A DNA stretch of 64,000 bases from Clostridiaceae bacterium OM02-2AC. GTDB lineage: Bacteria > Bacillota_I > Bacilli_A > Erysipelotrichales > Erysipelotrichaceae. Of the stretch, positions 29,018 to 38,135 are shown in pieces. The stretch's first letter is position 1, and the number at the start of each line of letters is the position of its first letter. The notes under the pieces are model-generated. The model searched no databases, had not been told where the DNA came from, and was given only the letters and a program-made list of their open reading frames with translations. The DNA lies in contig QULU01000002.1 of the NCBI GenBank assembly GCA_003481775.1, forward strand, positions 209,111-273,110, written 5' to 3'. Both the position numbers and the translations under genes were made by a program.

Positions 29018-30367
29018 TTATTCTTCGTCAAAACCAATAAGCCACGTTGCGATAAACCCAAATACGACTGCCAATACTGCACATAAGCAGGCCAGATAGA
29101 AGTTTGTCATGGAATCCCCGCCCATATATAAAGCCATTGTAAATACTGTACTAGGTCCTCCTGCATAACACTTCACATGAAACAGTCCTAATGCAATTCC
29201 AGAAAGACCGGCACCTATGATGGCGCCAATAAATGGTTTTCTCAATCTTAATAAAGTACCATATAAAGCAGGTTCCGTAACAGAGAGTAATGCAGTTACT
29301 CCAGCGGTGATACTTGATGATTTGTTTTCTAATTTACGTGCTTTAAAGCCCACAGCGAGTGCCGCGCCAGCCATTGCAAAATTCCCAGCTAATGCTTTTG
29401 CGGATAAAATGGAGTAGCCATATAAAGCTGTTTCTGAAATGAATATAGGAGTTAAAACAGTATGGACACCAAACATAACCAAAATCGGATGCAGTGCTGA
29501 TAAGATTCCCATACTGAAACCACCGAAGCCTGATATCCAGATACAGAATTCCCCTAAAAGATTGCCGACAATAGCACCTAAAGGTCCTATTACAAAAACT
29601 GTAACGATAAATGTTAAGATTCCCAAAACAAACGGTTTGAAAGCCGCCTTGGCTACATTAGGAATATAACACGTTATCTTTTTATCTATAATAGCCATGA
29701 TCGGTACCATACATAGAGCCGGAACAATATTGGAAGCATAATTTACTGTCATTAAATCAATTCCAAACAAGGATAAGCCCTCTACACCTGTGATTGCTTC
29801 ACTGGATAGAACCAATATAATGAATGCAGCTAAATATTCATTTGTTTTCAGTCTTTTTGCAGCACCGAAAGCAACCATTACCGGCAAATACGTAAAGCCT
29901 AAGCTTTGCAATTGGTTAAAAATCAGATAGGTAGGCGATTCATTGCTTAACCATCCAAACTGGACAAACAGTGTTAAAAATGCACTTGTGAATCCTGCAG
30001 TTATAAGAACAGATAAGGCAGGTGCGATGGAACCGGAGACATAGCTTAGCACTGTATTGAATAATGACTTTTTTTCTTCCTTGCTTTCTTTCTCCACCGT
30101 TTTTTCATCAATGTCCTTCATTGGACACAACAAATTGATTTGATCATAAAGACTATCAACCTCAGGCCCGATAACCAGCTGGTATTGCCCGGCCTTATTG
30201 ACAATCCCCTGAACTTCAGGTAGTGCTTTGATTGCATCCTCATGAACCTTTCCAGTATCTGCTAATACAAATCTCAGTCTGGTCATGCAGTGCGTATGCG
30301 ATGTAATATTCTCTTTACCACCGACGAATTCAATAATACTCTCAGCTATTTCTTTGTAATTTTTCAT
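29018..30367 (-). CDS. PTS beta-glucoside EIIBC component
   Basis: 449 residues from the ATG 30365-30367 (RBS GGAGGAAATTAC). The EIIB domain (residues 1-85) has its phospho-cysteine in THCMTRLRF. The EIIC domain follows with about ten membrane segments, including SFGGFSMGILSALHPILVM-like blocks near the middle and GVTALLSVTEPALYG near residue 350, a typical EIIC substrate-site region. There is no fused EIIA domain; a separate EIIA gene opens the operon. It imports and phosphorylates beta-glucosides. Confidence 0.92.
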   Translation of the reverse strand: MKNYKEIAESIIEFVGGKENITSHTHCMTRLRFVLADTGKVHEDAIKALPEVQGIVNKAGQYQLVIGPEVDSLYDQINLLCPMKDIDEKTVEKESKEEKKSLFNTVLSYVSGSIAPALSVLITAGFTSAFLTLFVQFGWLSNESPTYLIFNQLQSLGFTYLPVMVAFGAAKRLKTNEYLAAFIILVLSSEAITGVEGLSLFGIDLMTVNYASNIVPALCMVPIMAIIDKKITCYIPNVAKAAFKPFVLGILTFIVTVFVIGPLGAIVGNLLGEFCIWISGFGGFSMGILSALHPILVMFGVHTVLTPIFISETALYGYSILSAKALAGNFAMAGAALAVGFKARKLENKSSSITAGVTALLSVTEPALYGTLLRLRKPFIGAIIGAGLSGIALGLFHVKCYAGGPSTVFTMALYMGGDSMTNFYLACLCAVLAVVFGFIATWLIGFDEE

Positions 30368-30467
30368 GTAATTTCCTCCAATAGTAATCAATTAAAATGG
30401 TTTGGCCTCATAAAGTAACCCCCATTTATCGTTTACAATTCTCACCTCCGATTTTATATTAACCCGA

Positions 30468-31295
30468 CTACTTAAGTAATCGAGAAATATGAATTGCTAG
30501 ATAAACACATTCTCTTTCATCTATATCAACCTTCATCTTTTCTTGTATCTTATTTTTAATAACCATAGCGCATTCATACTCTTCCGTATATTCTTCTTTC
30601 ATAAAGAGCAGCATTTTCATATCATCATTTGATAATAATGTATTTTGAATCATACGCTTCGCAAAGAACTGCAAATGTGTAATAAACCTTTGAAAATCCA
30701 AGCTCTCATTTTTCAGACTTATTTTAAAATGCTTTTCTATAATCTTTACACTTGTATCAATAATAGCCGTCGCCTTGTATGCATCCTTGATATCCAAATC
30801 CATTTCCGAATTCACAATGTGCAGAGTAATATAACACGCCTCATTGATATCAACTTTTATGTTGAATTTTTCATTCATCATCTTCCAAACTTCTACAGCA
30901 ATCTCATACTCTTCCTGATAAAGATATTTTATATCCCACAATAATTCGCTTTTTAAAGATATACCGGTGCGATATCTTTCTATAGTTGTAGAAAGATGAT
31001 CGACTAAAGGTAATAAAATCCTTTTACTGACTTTTTTTGAACATCTCGAAGTAATAAAGTCACATATTTCAATTCCGAATTCGATAATGTCATAAGGAAT
31101 TTCATCAATCATTAGAGAAAAACTATTTTTCTCTTTTTCATCGTTAAGCATAAAGGTTTTTATAATTTTGTTATCATCAATAGGATCTCCCTTTTTGCCA
31201 TTAAATCCAATACCTTTCCCTATGACAACAGTCTCTTTCCCTTTTTTATTCTTCGTGATGACAACATTATTATTTATAATTTGTTCTATTTTCAT
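30468..31295 (-). CDS. BglG/LicT-family transcriptional antiterminator
   Basis: 275 residues. The N-terminal RNA-binding (CAT) domain begins MKIEQIINNNVVITKNKKGK and contains GKGIGFNGKKGDPID. Two PTS regulation domains follow: PRD1 (about 65-170, DHLSTTIERYRTG) and PRD2 (about 175-275, IHISRLLK end). Phosphorylation of PRD histidines by the PTS should control binding to the leader RNA. The gene is second in the operon it should control, giving autoregulation. The RBS is weak, so translation may depend on the EIIA gene ending 11 bases upstream. Confidence 0.93.
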   Translation of the reverse strand: MKIEQIINNNVVITKNKKGKETVVIGKGIGFNGKKGDPIDDNKIIKTFMLNDEKEKNSFSLMIDEIPYDIIEFGIEICDFITSRCSKKVSKRILLPLVDHLSTTIERYRTGISLKSELLWDIKYLYQEEYEIAVEVWKMMNEKFNIKVDINEACYITLHIVNSEMDLDIKDAYKATAIIDTSVKIIEKHFKISLKNESLDFQRFITHLQFFAKRMIQNTLLSNDDMKMLLFMKEEYTEEYECAMVIKNKIQEKMKVDIDERECVYLAIHISRLLK

Positions 31296-31306
31296 ATATT
31301 TACCTA

Positions 31307-31744
31307 TTAAATAATTGATATTATTTCATCTTTCCTATTTTTATATCCCAATGATTTTTTTAATTCTTTTGTATCGTTATTCAAAATCATGAAGATAATA
31401 TCAGTATCATAACCTTTCTCAGCTACTTTTTCATAATCATAATCAATTAGCAATGTATCACAATCAATTTGATCTCCTGCTTTAACAAAGCATTCAAAGC
31501 CTTCTCCTTGTAATTCAACTGTATCTACACCTAAATGCAGCATAAATTCTAAATCATCACATTTGATTCCCAAGGCGTGCTTCGTTGGAAAAACCATAGC
31601 AACCTTCCCCTTCACGGGAGAATAGATATGTTTATCTTTTGGTTCAATGCATACTCCATCACCTAGCATTTTTTGTGAAAAGGATGGGTCACTTGATTCC
31701 TCAATATCTTTTACATAGCCATTTACAGGGTTTAATATTTTCAT
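31307..31744 (-). CDS. PTS glucose-type EIIA component
   Basis: 145 residues matching the EIIA-Glc fold. The active histidine is in FMLHLGVDTVEL (about residue 73), and the partner His is in TKHALGIKCDD (about residue 58). It passes phosphate to the EIIB cysteine of the EIIBC encoded two genes downstream. First gene of the operon, RBS AGAGGAGAAGAAC, placed right after the terminator of the leader. Confidence 0.92.
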   Translation of the reverse strand: MKILNPVNGYVKDIEESSDPSFSQKMLGDGVCIEPKDKHIYSPVKGKVAMVFPTKHALGIKCDDLEFMLHLGVDTVELQGEGFECFVKAGDQIDCDTLLIDYDYEKVAEKGYDTDIIFMILNNDTKELKKSLGYKNRKDEIISII

Positions 31745-31763
31745 GTTCTTCTCCTCTCATATA

Positions 31764-31821
31764 AAACAAAACACCTGCTACAAAAAAATGTAACAGGTGT
31801 TGCTCTTTCGATAACAAGCCC
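31764..31821 (-). promoter_or_regulatory. Antiterminator (RAT) site overlapping a leader terminator
   Basis: On the minus strand, ACACCTGTTAC and GTAGCAGGTGT (31771-31800) form a terminator stem with one mismatch, followed by TTTGTTTTAT. Just upstream and overlapping its left arm is GGGCTTGTTATCGAAAGAGC followed by AACACC (about 31793-31821), which resembles the ~29-base RNA target of LicT/BglG proteins. Binding of the operon's own antiterminator should block termination. Confidence 0.72.
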
Positions 31822-31834
31822 TTTATCAATTAAC

Positions 31835-31863
31835 AATATATCACAATTAAAATTTTAATGCAA
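31835..31863 (-). promoter_or_regulatory. Promoter of the beta-glucoside PTS operon
   Basis: Minus-strand TTGCAT (31858-31863), a 17-base spacer and TATATT (31835-31840), just upstream of the antiterminator site. No full cre match was seen; GTTAACA near 31900 is only half a site. Confidence 0.68.
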
Positions 31864-32087
31864 TAGCTTTCAAATTTTTACTTACACTAAACTATCACAC
31901 GTTAACATAAATGATTTATAACGTTGTGGGATAGGTGATAAGAAAGAAAACATAACGTATAAAGTATAGCACGGAAATGCTTGTTGTGATTTCAAATAAC
32001 TTTTAGATTAAAAGCAATCGCCTATTGCATTTTCAATTATATATACTACTATATATATAAGTAGGAAAGTCGCGAGGAGATGCTGGT

Positions 32088-32147
32088 ATGAAAAAACGGG
32101 TCCTAATGAAAACAACAGCTTTGCTGAGAGCTTATGAAAGCCACTAG
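32088..32147 (+). CDS. Upstream mini-ORF overlapping the first permease gene
   Basis: ATG 32088 with the ribosome site GAGGAGATGCTGGT opens a 19-codon frame (MKKRVLMKTTALLRAYESH) ending at TAG 32145-32147. The permease ATG at 32134 lies inside it in another frame and has only a weak site of its own (GAGAGC). The arrangement suggests translational coupling, or a leader peptide. Upstream, CTACT/AGTAG at 32046-32064 is a small inverted repeat in a TA-rich core, a possible operator. Confidence 0.5.
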   Translation: MKKRVLMKTTALLRAYESH

Positions 32148-33114
32148 ATTTGTATATATCTGTATATCTTTTCTGCTCATGCTTTCCGTTTCTATGTTTT
32201 TATCACTGATCACGTGCAGGAACGGTGAGCTGGATGACATATATCAGATACACGCGGGCTACAAGCTTCTGCGAGTCCGTGAAGCAGATACCACACAGCC
32301 ACTTTCGGGAAAGCAGCTGTATGCTTCTATCAGAAATGTGCTGAATGAGGATACGGATCTACTGCTTCTTGATACTATTGATGATATCGGTTTGGGAATG
32401 TATGATCCCTCGCACAAGCTAATAGAGTCATACGGACTTCCTAAGGATGCCTCCAAAGCAAATTGCTTTTTTTCCGATAAACGTTATTCCTATATATTGA
32501 ATTCTACATATCTATCAAAGCATCCGGAATTATATAAAAAGGAAACAGGCACAGTTCTTGGAACGGTGAAGGAAATCCCCAATGATCATTATCTCATATA
32601 TAATCTGTTCTCCTACTCCAAGCTTCAGGGAGATCTCATTGTCAAGGGTTCGGATGAGCTTTTGAATATGATACGGCAGAATCTGGATATACATCATTAT
32701 GAATACACTGAAGAAACCTTTTCCTATTGGAATAGATTATCCGGCATCATCAACAATCCATTTTTTGCCTATATGCTGTTTTCCTATGTATTTGTTTTTA
32801 TCGGTCTCAGTTATTTCATTTATCACTCCTTTGCATGTAGGAAAAAAATATTCTTTATAAAGCAGGTACTGGGGGCATCCAGAAAAGCAATATTATTAGA
32901 AAATCTACGTGAAATATTCTTTCTTGGATTTATTGGCTGTATCCCTGCACTTCTATTTCATCATTGGATTATACAACAGCTGCAGCTGACTTTTATCCGC
33001 GAAAGCATCTGGATTGACTTCTTAGCAATGTTGTTTTCCTTACTATTTCTAACAGCGGCATGTACGCTAATCCTTAACAGAAACCTTGATAAGGAGGGCT
33101 ACCTTTATGAATAA
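32134..33114 (+). CDS. ABC permease subunit, FtsX-like (first of two)
   Basis: 326 residues: one N-terminal membrane segment (about 7-27), a ~180-residue extracytoplasmic domain and three C-terminal membrane segments (about 215-235, 262-283 and 293-312). This is half of a MacB/FtsX layout. It shares an operon with a second permease of the same plan (8-bp overlap) and an ATPase. No exact family is recognised. Export or envelope-stress function is inferred. Confidence 0.75.
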   Translation: MKATRFVYICISFLLMLSVSMFLSLITCRNGELDDIYQIHAGYKLLRVREADTTQPLSGKQLYASIRNVLNEDTDLLLLDTIDDIGLGMYDPSHKLIESYGLPKDASKANCFFSDKRYSYILNSTYLSKHPELYKKETGTVLGTVKEIPNDHYLIYNLFSYSKLQGDLIVKGSDELLNMIRQNLDIHHYEYTEETFSYWNRLSGIINNPFFAYMLFSYVFVFIGLSYFIYHSFACRKKIFFIKQVLGASRKAILLENLREIFFLGFIGCIPALLFHHWIIQQLQLTFIRESIWIDFLAMLFSLLFLTAACTLILNRNLDKEGYLYE

Positions 33115-34162
33115 GCAAATTCACTTTGCGTTAAAGGATATTAGAAATCATAAGCTGCGCTCCTTCACTACTACATTATTTGTAATTATGATTGCAATTT
33201 GCTGCGGTATTTTCAGCACTCAGATTTCAAACAGCTATCATGAGTATCAGTTTTTTAATCATATACAGAAAGCTTCACCGATACAGTTTTCTTCCTTTCA
33301 GCTGGATGATAGTGAAAGCAACAAGGATACTCTGCAATATCTTTCCGCAGCTCTTCAATACAACGGGAATGCTTATTCTTATATATCCGATTACTTTGAT
33401 GAAGACGGAAATGAATATTTTATAGCCTTTGGTTCCTTTCCGGCTTTCTTTGATCTCACTGGAGAAGATATAAGCTACATCGGTATACTTGTTGGTAACG
33501 ATAAGCAGACTGATCAGAAAAGCTATCCCTTTCATGGAAAAGAAATTCCGGTTATCGACAAGCTAAAGCAAGGAAGCAGCTATCTGGATAATGGTATGGG
33601 AAGGATGCTTCTGGATGACAAGCTGGTACTGATTTGTGATTTCAATTCCTTTCACGCGATGGACAGCAGCTATGACATGGAAATACTGGATCATCTGACG
33701 ATTACAAAAAACCAGAACGCAGAAATAAATCAATTACTTACTTCTCTTCCTGAATCCAGAACCATGGTTCCGCAAAGCAATCTGGTTAAAAACCGTCTCT
33801 ATCAAAGTACCTATCAGGAAAACCTGTATTTTCTGCTTTATTATGTTGCCATGTTTCTGCTTTGTATAATCTTTCTCTTTTATATACTAAAGCTATTGAT
33901 TCAAAATAATAGAAAAGAATATACAATTCACTTGATTTACGGCGCCTGTAGAAAGGATATATGGCTTCGTCTATATTGGTACATAACCTTCTTGTTTGGA
34001 CTTCCCTTCCTTCTGCTTTTTATTCTCAGTGCACAAGGTCTGTCCATCATGCTGCTTCTAATGATTGCGGTTATTCTCCTGCTCGTTCAGGGGGGAATTT
34101 GTTATCTTGGCATCCGCTCCATCGAGCTTGAGCATTTACTTATTGAAATACGCGATAACTGA
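33107..34162 (+). CDS. ABC permease subunit, FtsX-like (second of two)
   Basis: 351 residues from ATG 33107 (RBS AAGGAGGGCTACCTTT), overlapping the previous gene by 8 bp. It opens MNKQIHFALKDIRNHKLRSF, a typical MacB-type start, with one N-terminal membrane segment, an extracytoplasmic domain of about 220 residues and three C-terminal segments, with KRKEY-like FtsX coupling sequence NNRKEYTIHLIYGACRKDI. Probably a heterodimer with the preceding permease. Confidence 0.8.
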   Translation: MNKQIHFALKDIRNHKLRSFTTTLFVIMIAICCGIFSTQISNSYHEYQFFNHIQKASPIQFSSFQLDDSESNKDTLQYLSAALQYNGNAYSYISDYFDEDGNEYFIAFGSFPAFFDLTGEDISYIGILVGNDKQTDQKSYPFHGKEIPVIDKLKQGSSYLDNGMGRMLLDDKLVLICDFNSFHAMDSSYDMEILDHLTITKNQNAEINQLLTSLPESRTMVPQSNLVKNRLYQSTYQENLYFLLYYVAMFLLCIIFLFYILKLLIQNNRKEYTIHLIYGACRKDIWLRLYWYITFLFGLPFLLLFILSAQGLSIMLLLMIAVILLLVQGGICYLGIRSIELEHLLIEIRDN

Positions 34163-34176
34163 AAGGAAAGATATTT

Positions 34177-34857
34177 ATGGTACTCATACATTGTGAAGAT
34201 TTAACAAAAAGGTTTCATCAGGGAAAACAGGAAATTACAGCAGTTAATCATGTCAGCATGGATATCTGTTCGCATCAGATAACTGCGATTTGCGGTCCCA
34301 GCGGATGCGGGAAATCAACCCTGCTTCACATGCTTGGTCTGCTTATGAAGCCGGATGAAGGAAAGATTATCATAAACGGACAGGAGGTGAAAGAAGGAAA
34401 AAATCTTCCTGCAATACGCAATGAAAGCTTTGGATATATATTTCAGGAATATGCTCTGATGGAACAGGACACTGTACTGGATAATATTACATTGCCATTC
34501 GTATATAGTAAGAAAAAGATTCCGGAAGCAGAACAGCAAACGATATTATCATCTGTGAGCAAAGTACTGGGAATTCAGCAGCTTTTAAAGAAAAAAGCCC
34601 ATGATCTTTCTGGTGGAGAACGGCAAAGAACTGCAATCGCAAGAGCCTTAGTCAATAATCCAGCGATCCTGCTTGCGGATGAACCCACTGGAGCACTTGA
34701 TATCGAAAATTCTGAACGTGTTTTCCAGATACTGTTGGATTTAAGAAAGCAGGATAAGGCGATTGTCTTTGTGACTCATAATATGGAATTGGCAAAGCGC
34801 TGCGATATTATCTATACCATGAAGGATGGAAGCATAGAAAGTATGCATGCCGATTAG
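34177..34857 (+). CDS. ABC ATP-binding protein, LolD/MacB type
   Basis: 226 residues with Walker A GPSGCGKST, signature LSGGERQRTAIARAL, Walker B ILLADEPTGALDIE and H-loop VTHN. This class drives FtsX-like permeases by mechanotransmission. It follows the two permeases by 14 bp and completes the transporter. RBS GAAAGGAAAG. Confidence 0.93.
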   Translation: MVLIHCEDLTKRFHQGKQEITAVNHVSMDICSHQITAICGPSGCGKSTLLHMLGLLMKPDEGKIIINGQEVKEGKNLPAIRNESFGYIFQEYALMEQDTVLDNITLPFVYSKKKIPEAEQQTILSSVSKVLGIQQLLKKKAHDLSGGERQRTAIARALVNNPAILLADEPTGALDIENSERVFQILLDLRKQDKAIVFVTHNMELAKRCDIIYTMKDGSIESMHAD

Positions 34858-35079
34858 CTGCTTTATCACGCCCTGTTCGACCATTTATTCCCGTTGATCT
34901 GCCATTCAATACCATATACTGGTTATCTCATTCAGAAAGCTATAGTATGAAGAAAACAGAGGCATAGTTTATCTTTTCCATATGCTGAAGGTATGCACTT
35001 TTTGTTATTTCTCAGTTTTTGCAATCTCAGGATGTAGTTACAAGCGTTTTACCGGCACAAGAAAAAAGGAGGAAGCTGT

Positions 35080-35355
35080 ATGAAGCTGAAAAAATGGCAT
35101 GTATGTTTAGCGATTGTATGCATTTTATGCGTTGGCTATGTAATGTATATTATGAATCCGGAATTTGATGATTTAAAAAGATTTGTCAACCCTATTTATG
35201 AAGGTGAAGCATCCTATAGAGTAATAAATGAAGATAACGAGGATGTTACAGAAACCTTCATCAAGGACACAGAAACCTATCATACCTTCAAACTATATGG
35301 AAAAATCAGAGATTATATATCGGATAACAAGCTTACACTTTCCAAGGACTCCTGA
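35080..35355 (+). CDS. Small membrane-anchored protein
   Basis: 91 residues with a strong RBS (AAAGGAGGAAGCTGT). One N-terminal hydrophobic segment (WHVCLAIVCILCVGYVMYIM, residues about 6-25) and an acidic extracytoplasmic tail. No family recognised. The 222 bases before it show no gene; no terminator is clear after the ABC operon, so it could be read from upstream. Confidence 0.6.
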   Translation: MKLKKWHVCLAIVCILCVGYVMYIMNPEFDDLKRFVNPIYEGEASYRVINEDNEDVTETFIKDTETYHTFKLYGKIRDYISDNKLTLSKDS

Positions 35356-35544
35356 TTTTTCAGAACAGCAACACAGGTCACCCATTATAAGAAAATCACC
35401 TTTTAAAGCTATCTTTCGCATTTAAGGTTTCATGTCTGCTTAAGAATATAAAGATTCACTGAATTTCTGTTCGTATGAAGAAAGGAAAGATGCAGACAGT
35501 AGTTCATATTTTGTAAGTCGAATAATGTGAGGGAAAGGTTTTAT

Positions 35545-35907
35545 ATGTTTTTTGTAGAAGGAGAATTAGAATCAATATTTCAATTCCTTATGTTTCTTCC
35601 ACTTCTCTTTAAGATTCCGGTCTATGCCTCTGCATTTTCAAGATTAAAATCAAATTCAGCGATCGGTTTTCATAAGATATATTTAGTTCTTACAAATTTA
35701 TGTATCATAGTAAGCTTTGTTAACCTGCTAACGAAACTGCCTGTTTTTCTCTATTTGCTGTTGTTGTTATTAACTTCGATAGCACCACTCGTCATTTTGA
35801 ATCTAACGAAACGATATTTATCAAACAAAAATATTTCTGCACATTTCATCTACATGGGATTCTTACAGCTGCTTTTTTGGCTATCCTGTTACTATATTTT
35901 CATATGA
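35545..35907 (+). CDS. Small polytopic membrane protein
   Basis: 120 residues from ATG 35545 (RBS GAGGGAAAGG); a GTG six codons upstream is less likely. About four hydrophobic segments, no recognised motif. Possibly a small permease-associated or stress protein. AT-rich. Followed by 230 bases without a gene before the thi operon terminator. Confidence 0.6.
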   Translation: MFFVEGELESIFQFLMFLPLLFKIPVYASAFSRLKSNSAIGFHKIYLVLTNLCIIVSFVNLLTKLPVFLYLLLLLLTSIAPLVILNLTKRYLSNKNISAHFIYMGFLQLLFWLSCYYIFI

Positions 35908-36073
35908 ATAAGAATAGATAACAGCTTTGACATAGAAGTACGGAAGCAGCTAACAAAAATGTGCCAACATATTATATCGGATAGCACGTTAACGGAAAGG
36001 TAAGAATGAAGTCTACACAGTATGAATTCTCTAAAGCATCAGCAATAACAGTTGAAGGCTGTATGGGCTTCAT

Positions 36074-36120
36074 AAAAAAGACATCTTTTAAGAGCTTTTA
36101 CCCTTAGAAGTTGTCTTTTT
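36074..36120. terminator. Bidirectional terminator before thiE
   Basis: AAAAAAGACA (36074-36083) and TGTCTTTTT (36112-36120) enclose a partly paired loop. It can end the thi operon leftward and transcripts from 35545 rightward. Confidence 0.75.
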
Positions 36121-36138
36121 CTTATCTTATCTGCACCT

Positions 36139-36768
36139 CTATTTACAGATTTCCATGATTTTAGCTTTTAACGATTTCGCTGCAACATAGGAATTTTCCT
36201 GCTTCATAATAGCAGATACAACACAGATTCCCTTGACACCCGTTCCCTTTAGAATATCACAATTCTCTGCATTCAAGCCACCGATAGCACCAACCGGAAT
36301 AGAAACATGTGCACAGATATCCTGCAGTGTTTCTACGCTGGTCAATACTGTTTTCACCTTTGTCGTAGTCGGATAGATTGCGCCGACTCCCAGATAATCA
36401 GCACCATCTGCTTCTGCCTGCATGGCAGTATCCACACGCTTCGCCGTTGCACCTACAATTTTATCCGGTCCCATGAGTCTGCGTGCTTCTTTGACGGGCA
36501 GATCCTCTGCACCGACATGGACGCCAGCCGCATCCACTGCAAGAGCAATATCCACACGATCATCAATCATAAGCGGTACCCCATAAGCATCTGTCAGCTT
36601 TTTTACTTTGCAGGCAAGCTCATAGTATTCCAGCGTTGTTCTGTTTTTTTCTCTTAGCTGTAAAAGAGTAACACCACCATGTAATGCCTGTTCAAGCCGT
36701 CTAAGAAACTCCTCCTCTGATAAATCTGTTGAATCGCTTACCAGATATAATGTTAAATCAAATTTCAT
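36139..36768 (-). CDS. thiE: Thiamine-phosphate synthase
   Basis: 209 residues. Joins HMP-PP to hydroxyethylthiazole phosphate. TIM-barrel motifs: LQLREKN near residue 37, LMIDDRVDIALAVDAAGVHVG near 65-85 and GAIGGLNAENC near 165. Last gene of the thiW-thiM-thiE operon; overlaps thiM by 4 bp. Controlled by the leader riboswitch. Confidence 0.95.
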   Translation of the reverse strand: MKFDLTLYLVSDSTDLSEEEFLRRLEQALHGGVTLLQLREKNRTTLEYYELACKVKKLTDAYGVPLMIDDRVDIALAVDAAGVHVGAEDLPVKEARRLMGPDKIVGATAKRVDTAMQAEADGADYLGVGAIYPTTTKVKTVLTSVETLQDICAHVSIPVGAIGGLNAENCDILKGTGVKGICVVSAIMKQENSYVAAKSLKAKIMEICK

Positions 36769-37574
36769 AGCCCTCTCCTAACCTTTGCTTTCGCAAAATC
36801 CAGCTCATCCATCCCATATAAAGAATCAAACAGTGATGCATGAAAGCTGCCCGGTCCATCTGCGATTGAAACACTTTTCTCTGCAGCCAGCTCAAAGGTC
36901 AAACATGCCGCCAAGGCTGCATCAAGCGAATTCTCTGTAACGGATAAAAATGCAGCTGCAATCACATTCAGCATACAACCTGTCCCTGTACAAAGCGTCA
37001 TCATGGAATCTCCGTTTTCTACAAAATATATCTGCTTTCCATCTGTCAGGATATCCACTTCTCCACTGCATAAGAGACAGCAGGCATGTCTGCGGGCAAG
37101 CTCAGCCAGCCACTTTGCACTCTTTGCAGGAGCTTCCCGATCACCATCACCGACATCAATTCCCAGGGCATGACTGTCACGGCCGCTGATTGCCTTCAGC
37201 TCAGAAAGATTTCCTTTTATGATAGAGAATCTTCCCTTCTGCAACAGCTCCTCTGCAAACGTTTTGCGTAGCTCACTGCATCCGACACCAACCAAATCAA
37301 TGATTACCGGAATACCATTCTCATTTGCACAGTGAAGACTTTTCTTCATGGCAATCGAGCGGTTATCATCAAAATTGCCAAGGTTCAGTGCCAGTGCCTT
37401 ACTGCATGCGGTAATCTGTTCACATTCCATCGGATGCTGCGCCATGATTGGCTTCGCACCCAGTGCCAGTACAGCATTTGCACAGTCATTCATGCTGATC
37501 GGATTGGTGATGCAGTGAATTAGATTATGACTGTACTGCAGTTGTTTTCTCAGGCTCCAGAGCTTCTCGTACAT
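36765..37574 (-). CDS. thiM: Hydroxyethylthiazole kinase
   Basis: 269 residues, normal length. Phosphorylates salvaged thiazole alcohol. HCITNPISMNDCANAVLALG at residues about 20-39 is the signature start, and the ATP/anion site is TGTGCMLNVIAAAF near residue 193. The start overlaps thiW by 50 bp, an unusually long overlap, but the N-terminus MYEKLWSLRKQLQ is typical in length. Gives a salvage pathway with ThiW and ThiE. Confidence 0.94.
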   Translation of the reverse strand: MYEKLWSLRKQLQYSHNLIHCITNPISMNDCANAVLALGAKPIMAQHPMECEQITACSKALALNLGNFDDNRSIAMKKSLHCANENGIPVIIDLVGVGCSELRKTFAEELLQKGRFSIIKGNLSELKAISGRDSHALGIDVGDGDREAPAKSAKWLAELARRHACCLLCSGEVDILTDGKQIYFVENGDSMMTLCTGTGCMLNVIAAAFLSVTENSLDAALAACLTFELAAEKSVSIADGPGSFHASLFDSLYGMDELDFAKAKVRRGL

Positions 37575-38088
37575 TCCATTCTCCTCCCAGCTTTCTCTGC
37601 ATCTTAAGCAGCATACCGCTGTGCTGCATGGATGTCAGAAATATAAATGCTATACTGCCTCCGATGATGGTTCCCATAAAGAAGCTCGGTACATAAAACA
37701 TCCAGGTCAGATCGTTTCTTCCCCACAGCAGCGCCATGACTGGATAGGACACGATTGCCCCGATGATTCCTGTACCAATGATTTCCCCCAGAACTGCTGC
37801 CCACAGCTGCCCTTTGCTGATTTTATAAAAGATTCCTGACAATGCTGCACCAAATACAGCTCCGGTTAATGCTAGCGGTGGAATCCCCATAACCGCCATA
37901 CGGATGACCCCAATCAGTACCGCACACAGAAACGAATACCAGGGTCCCATTAACACTGCCACTGTAATATTGATAAAGTGCGCCATCGGACACATACCCT
38001 CCACACGCAGGATTGGTGATATGACAACTCCTACGGCTACCATCATTGCCAGAAAGACATGGCGAAAAACACGATGTTCATTTTTCAT
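37525..38088 (-). CDS. thiW: Thiazole energy-coupling transport component ThiW
   Basis: 187 residues with about five membrane segments, an ECF-type S component predicted to import hydroxyethylthiazole. The block VEGMCPMAHFINITVAVLMG is characteristic of ThiW. RBS AGGAGGTAAGTAGAA. No T or ATPase component is nearby, so it would use shared ECF subunits. Its leader carries a canonical TPP riboswitch, a terminator, and a second aptamer-like fold that could mask the RBS. Confidence 0.9.
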   Translation of the reverse strand: MKNEHRVFRHVFLAMMVAVGVVISPILRVEGMCPMAHFINITVAVLMGPWYSFLCAVLIGVIRMAVMGIPPLALTGAVFGAALSGIFYKISKGQLWAAVLGEIIGTGIIGAIVSYPVMALLWGRNDLTWMFYVPSFFMGTIIGGSIAFIFLTSMQHSGMLLKMQRKLGGEWNVREALEPEKTTAVQS

Positions 38089-38097
38089 TTCTACTTA

Positions 38098-38134
38098 CCT
38101 CCTGTTTGCTTTCCTTTGGGATATAAACAGGAAG
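38098..38134 (-). promoter_or_regulatory. Hairpin masking the thiW Shine-Dalgarno
   Basis: On the minus strand CTTCCTGTTT (38125-38134) can pair along all ten bases, one G-T, with AAACAGGAGG (38098-38107), which includes the thiW ribosome site. Its loop holds ATATCCCAA (38116-38124), which can alternatively pair with TTGGGATAT (38161-38169) inside the second aptamer-like domain. Likely a translational off-switch. Confidence 0.6.
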
Positions 38135-38135
38135 C

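Noticed and set aside
30376..30425. GGGTTACTTTATGAGG followed by CAAACC before EIIBC, a second antiterminator-like sequence
   Set aside because: No terminator stem overlaps it, so it has no clear means to act as a RAT site.
31893..31906. cre-like sequence upstream of the bgl promoter
   Set aside because: Only the half GTTAACA fits; four consensus positions fail.
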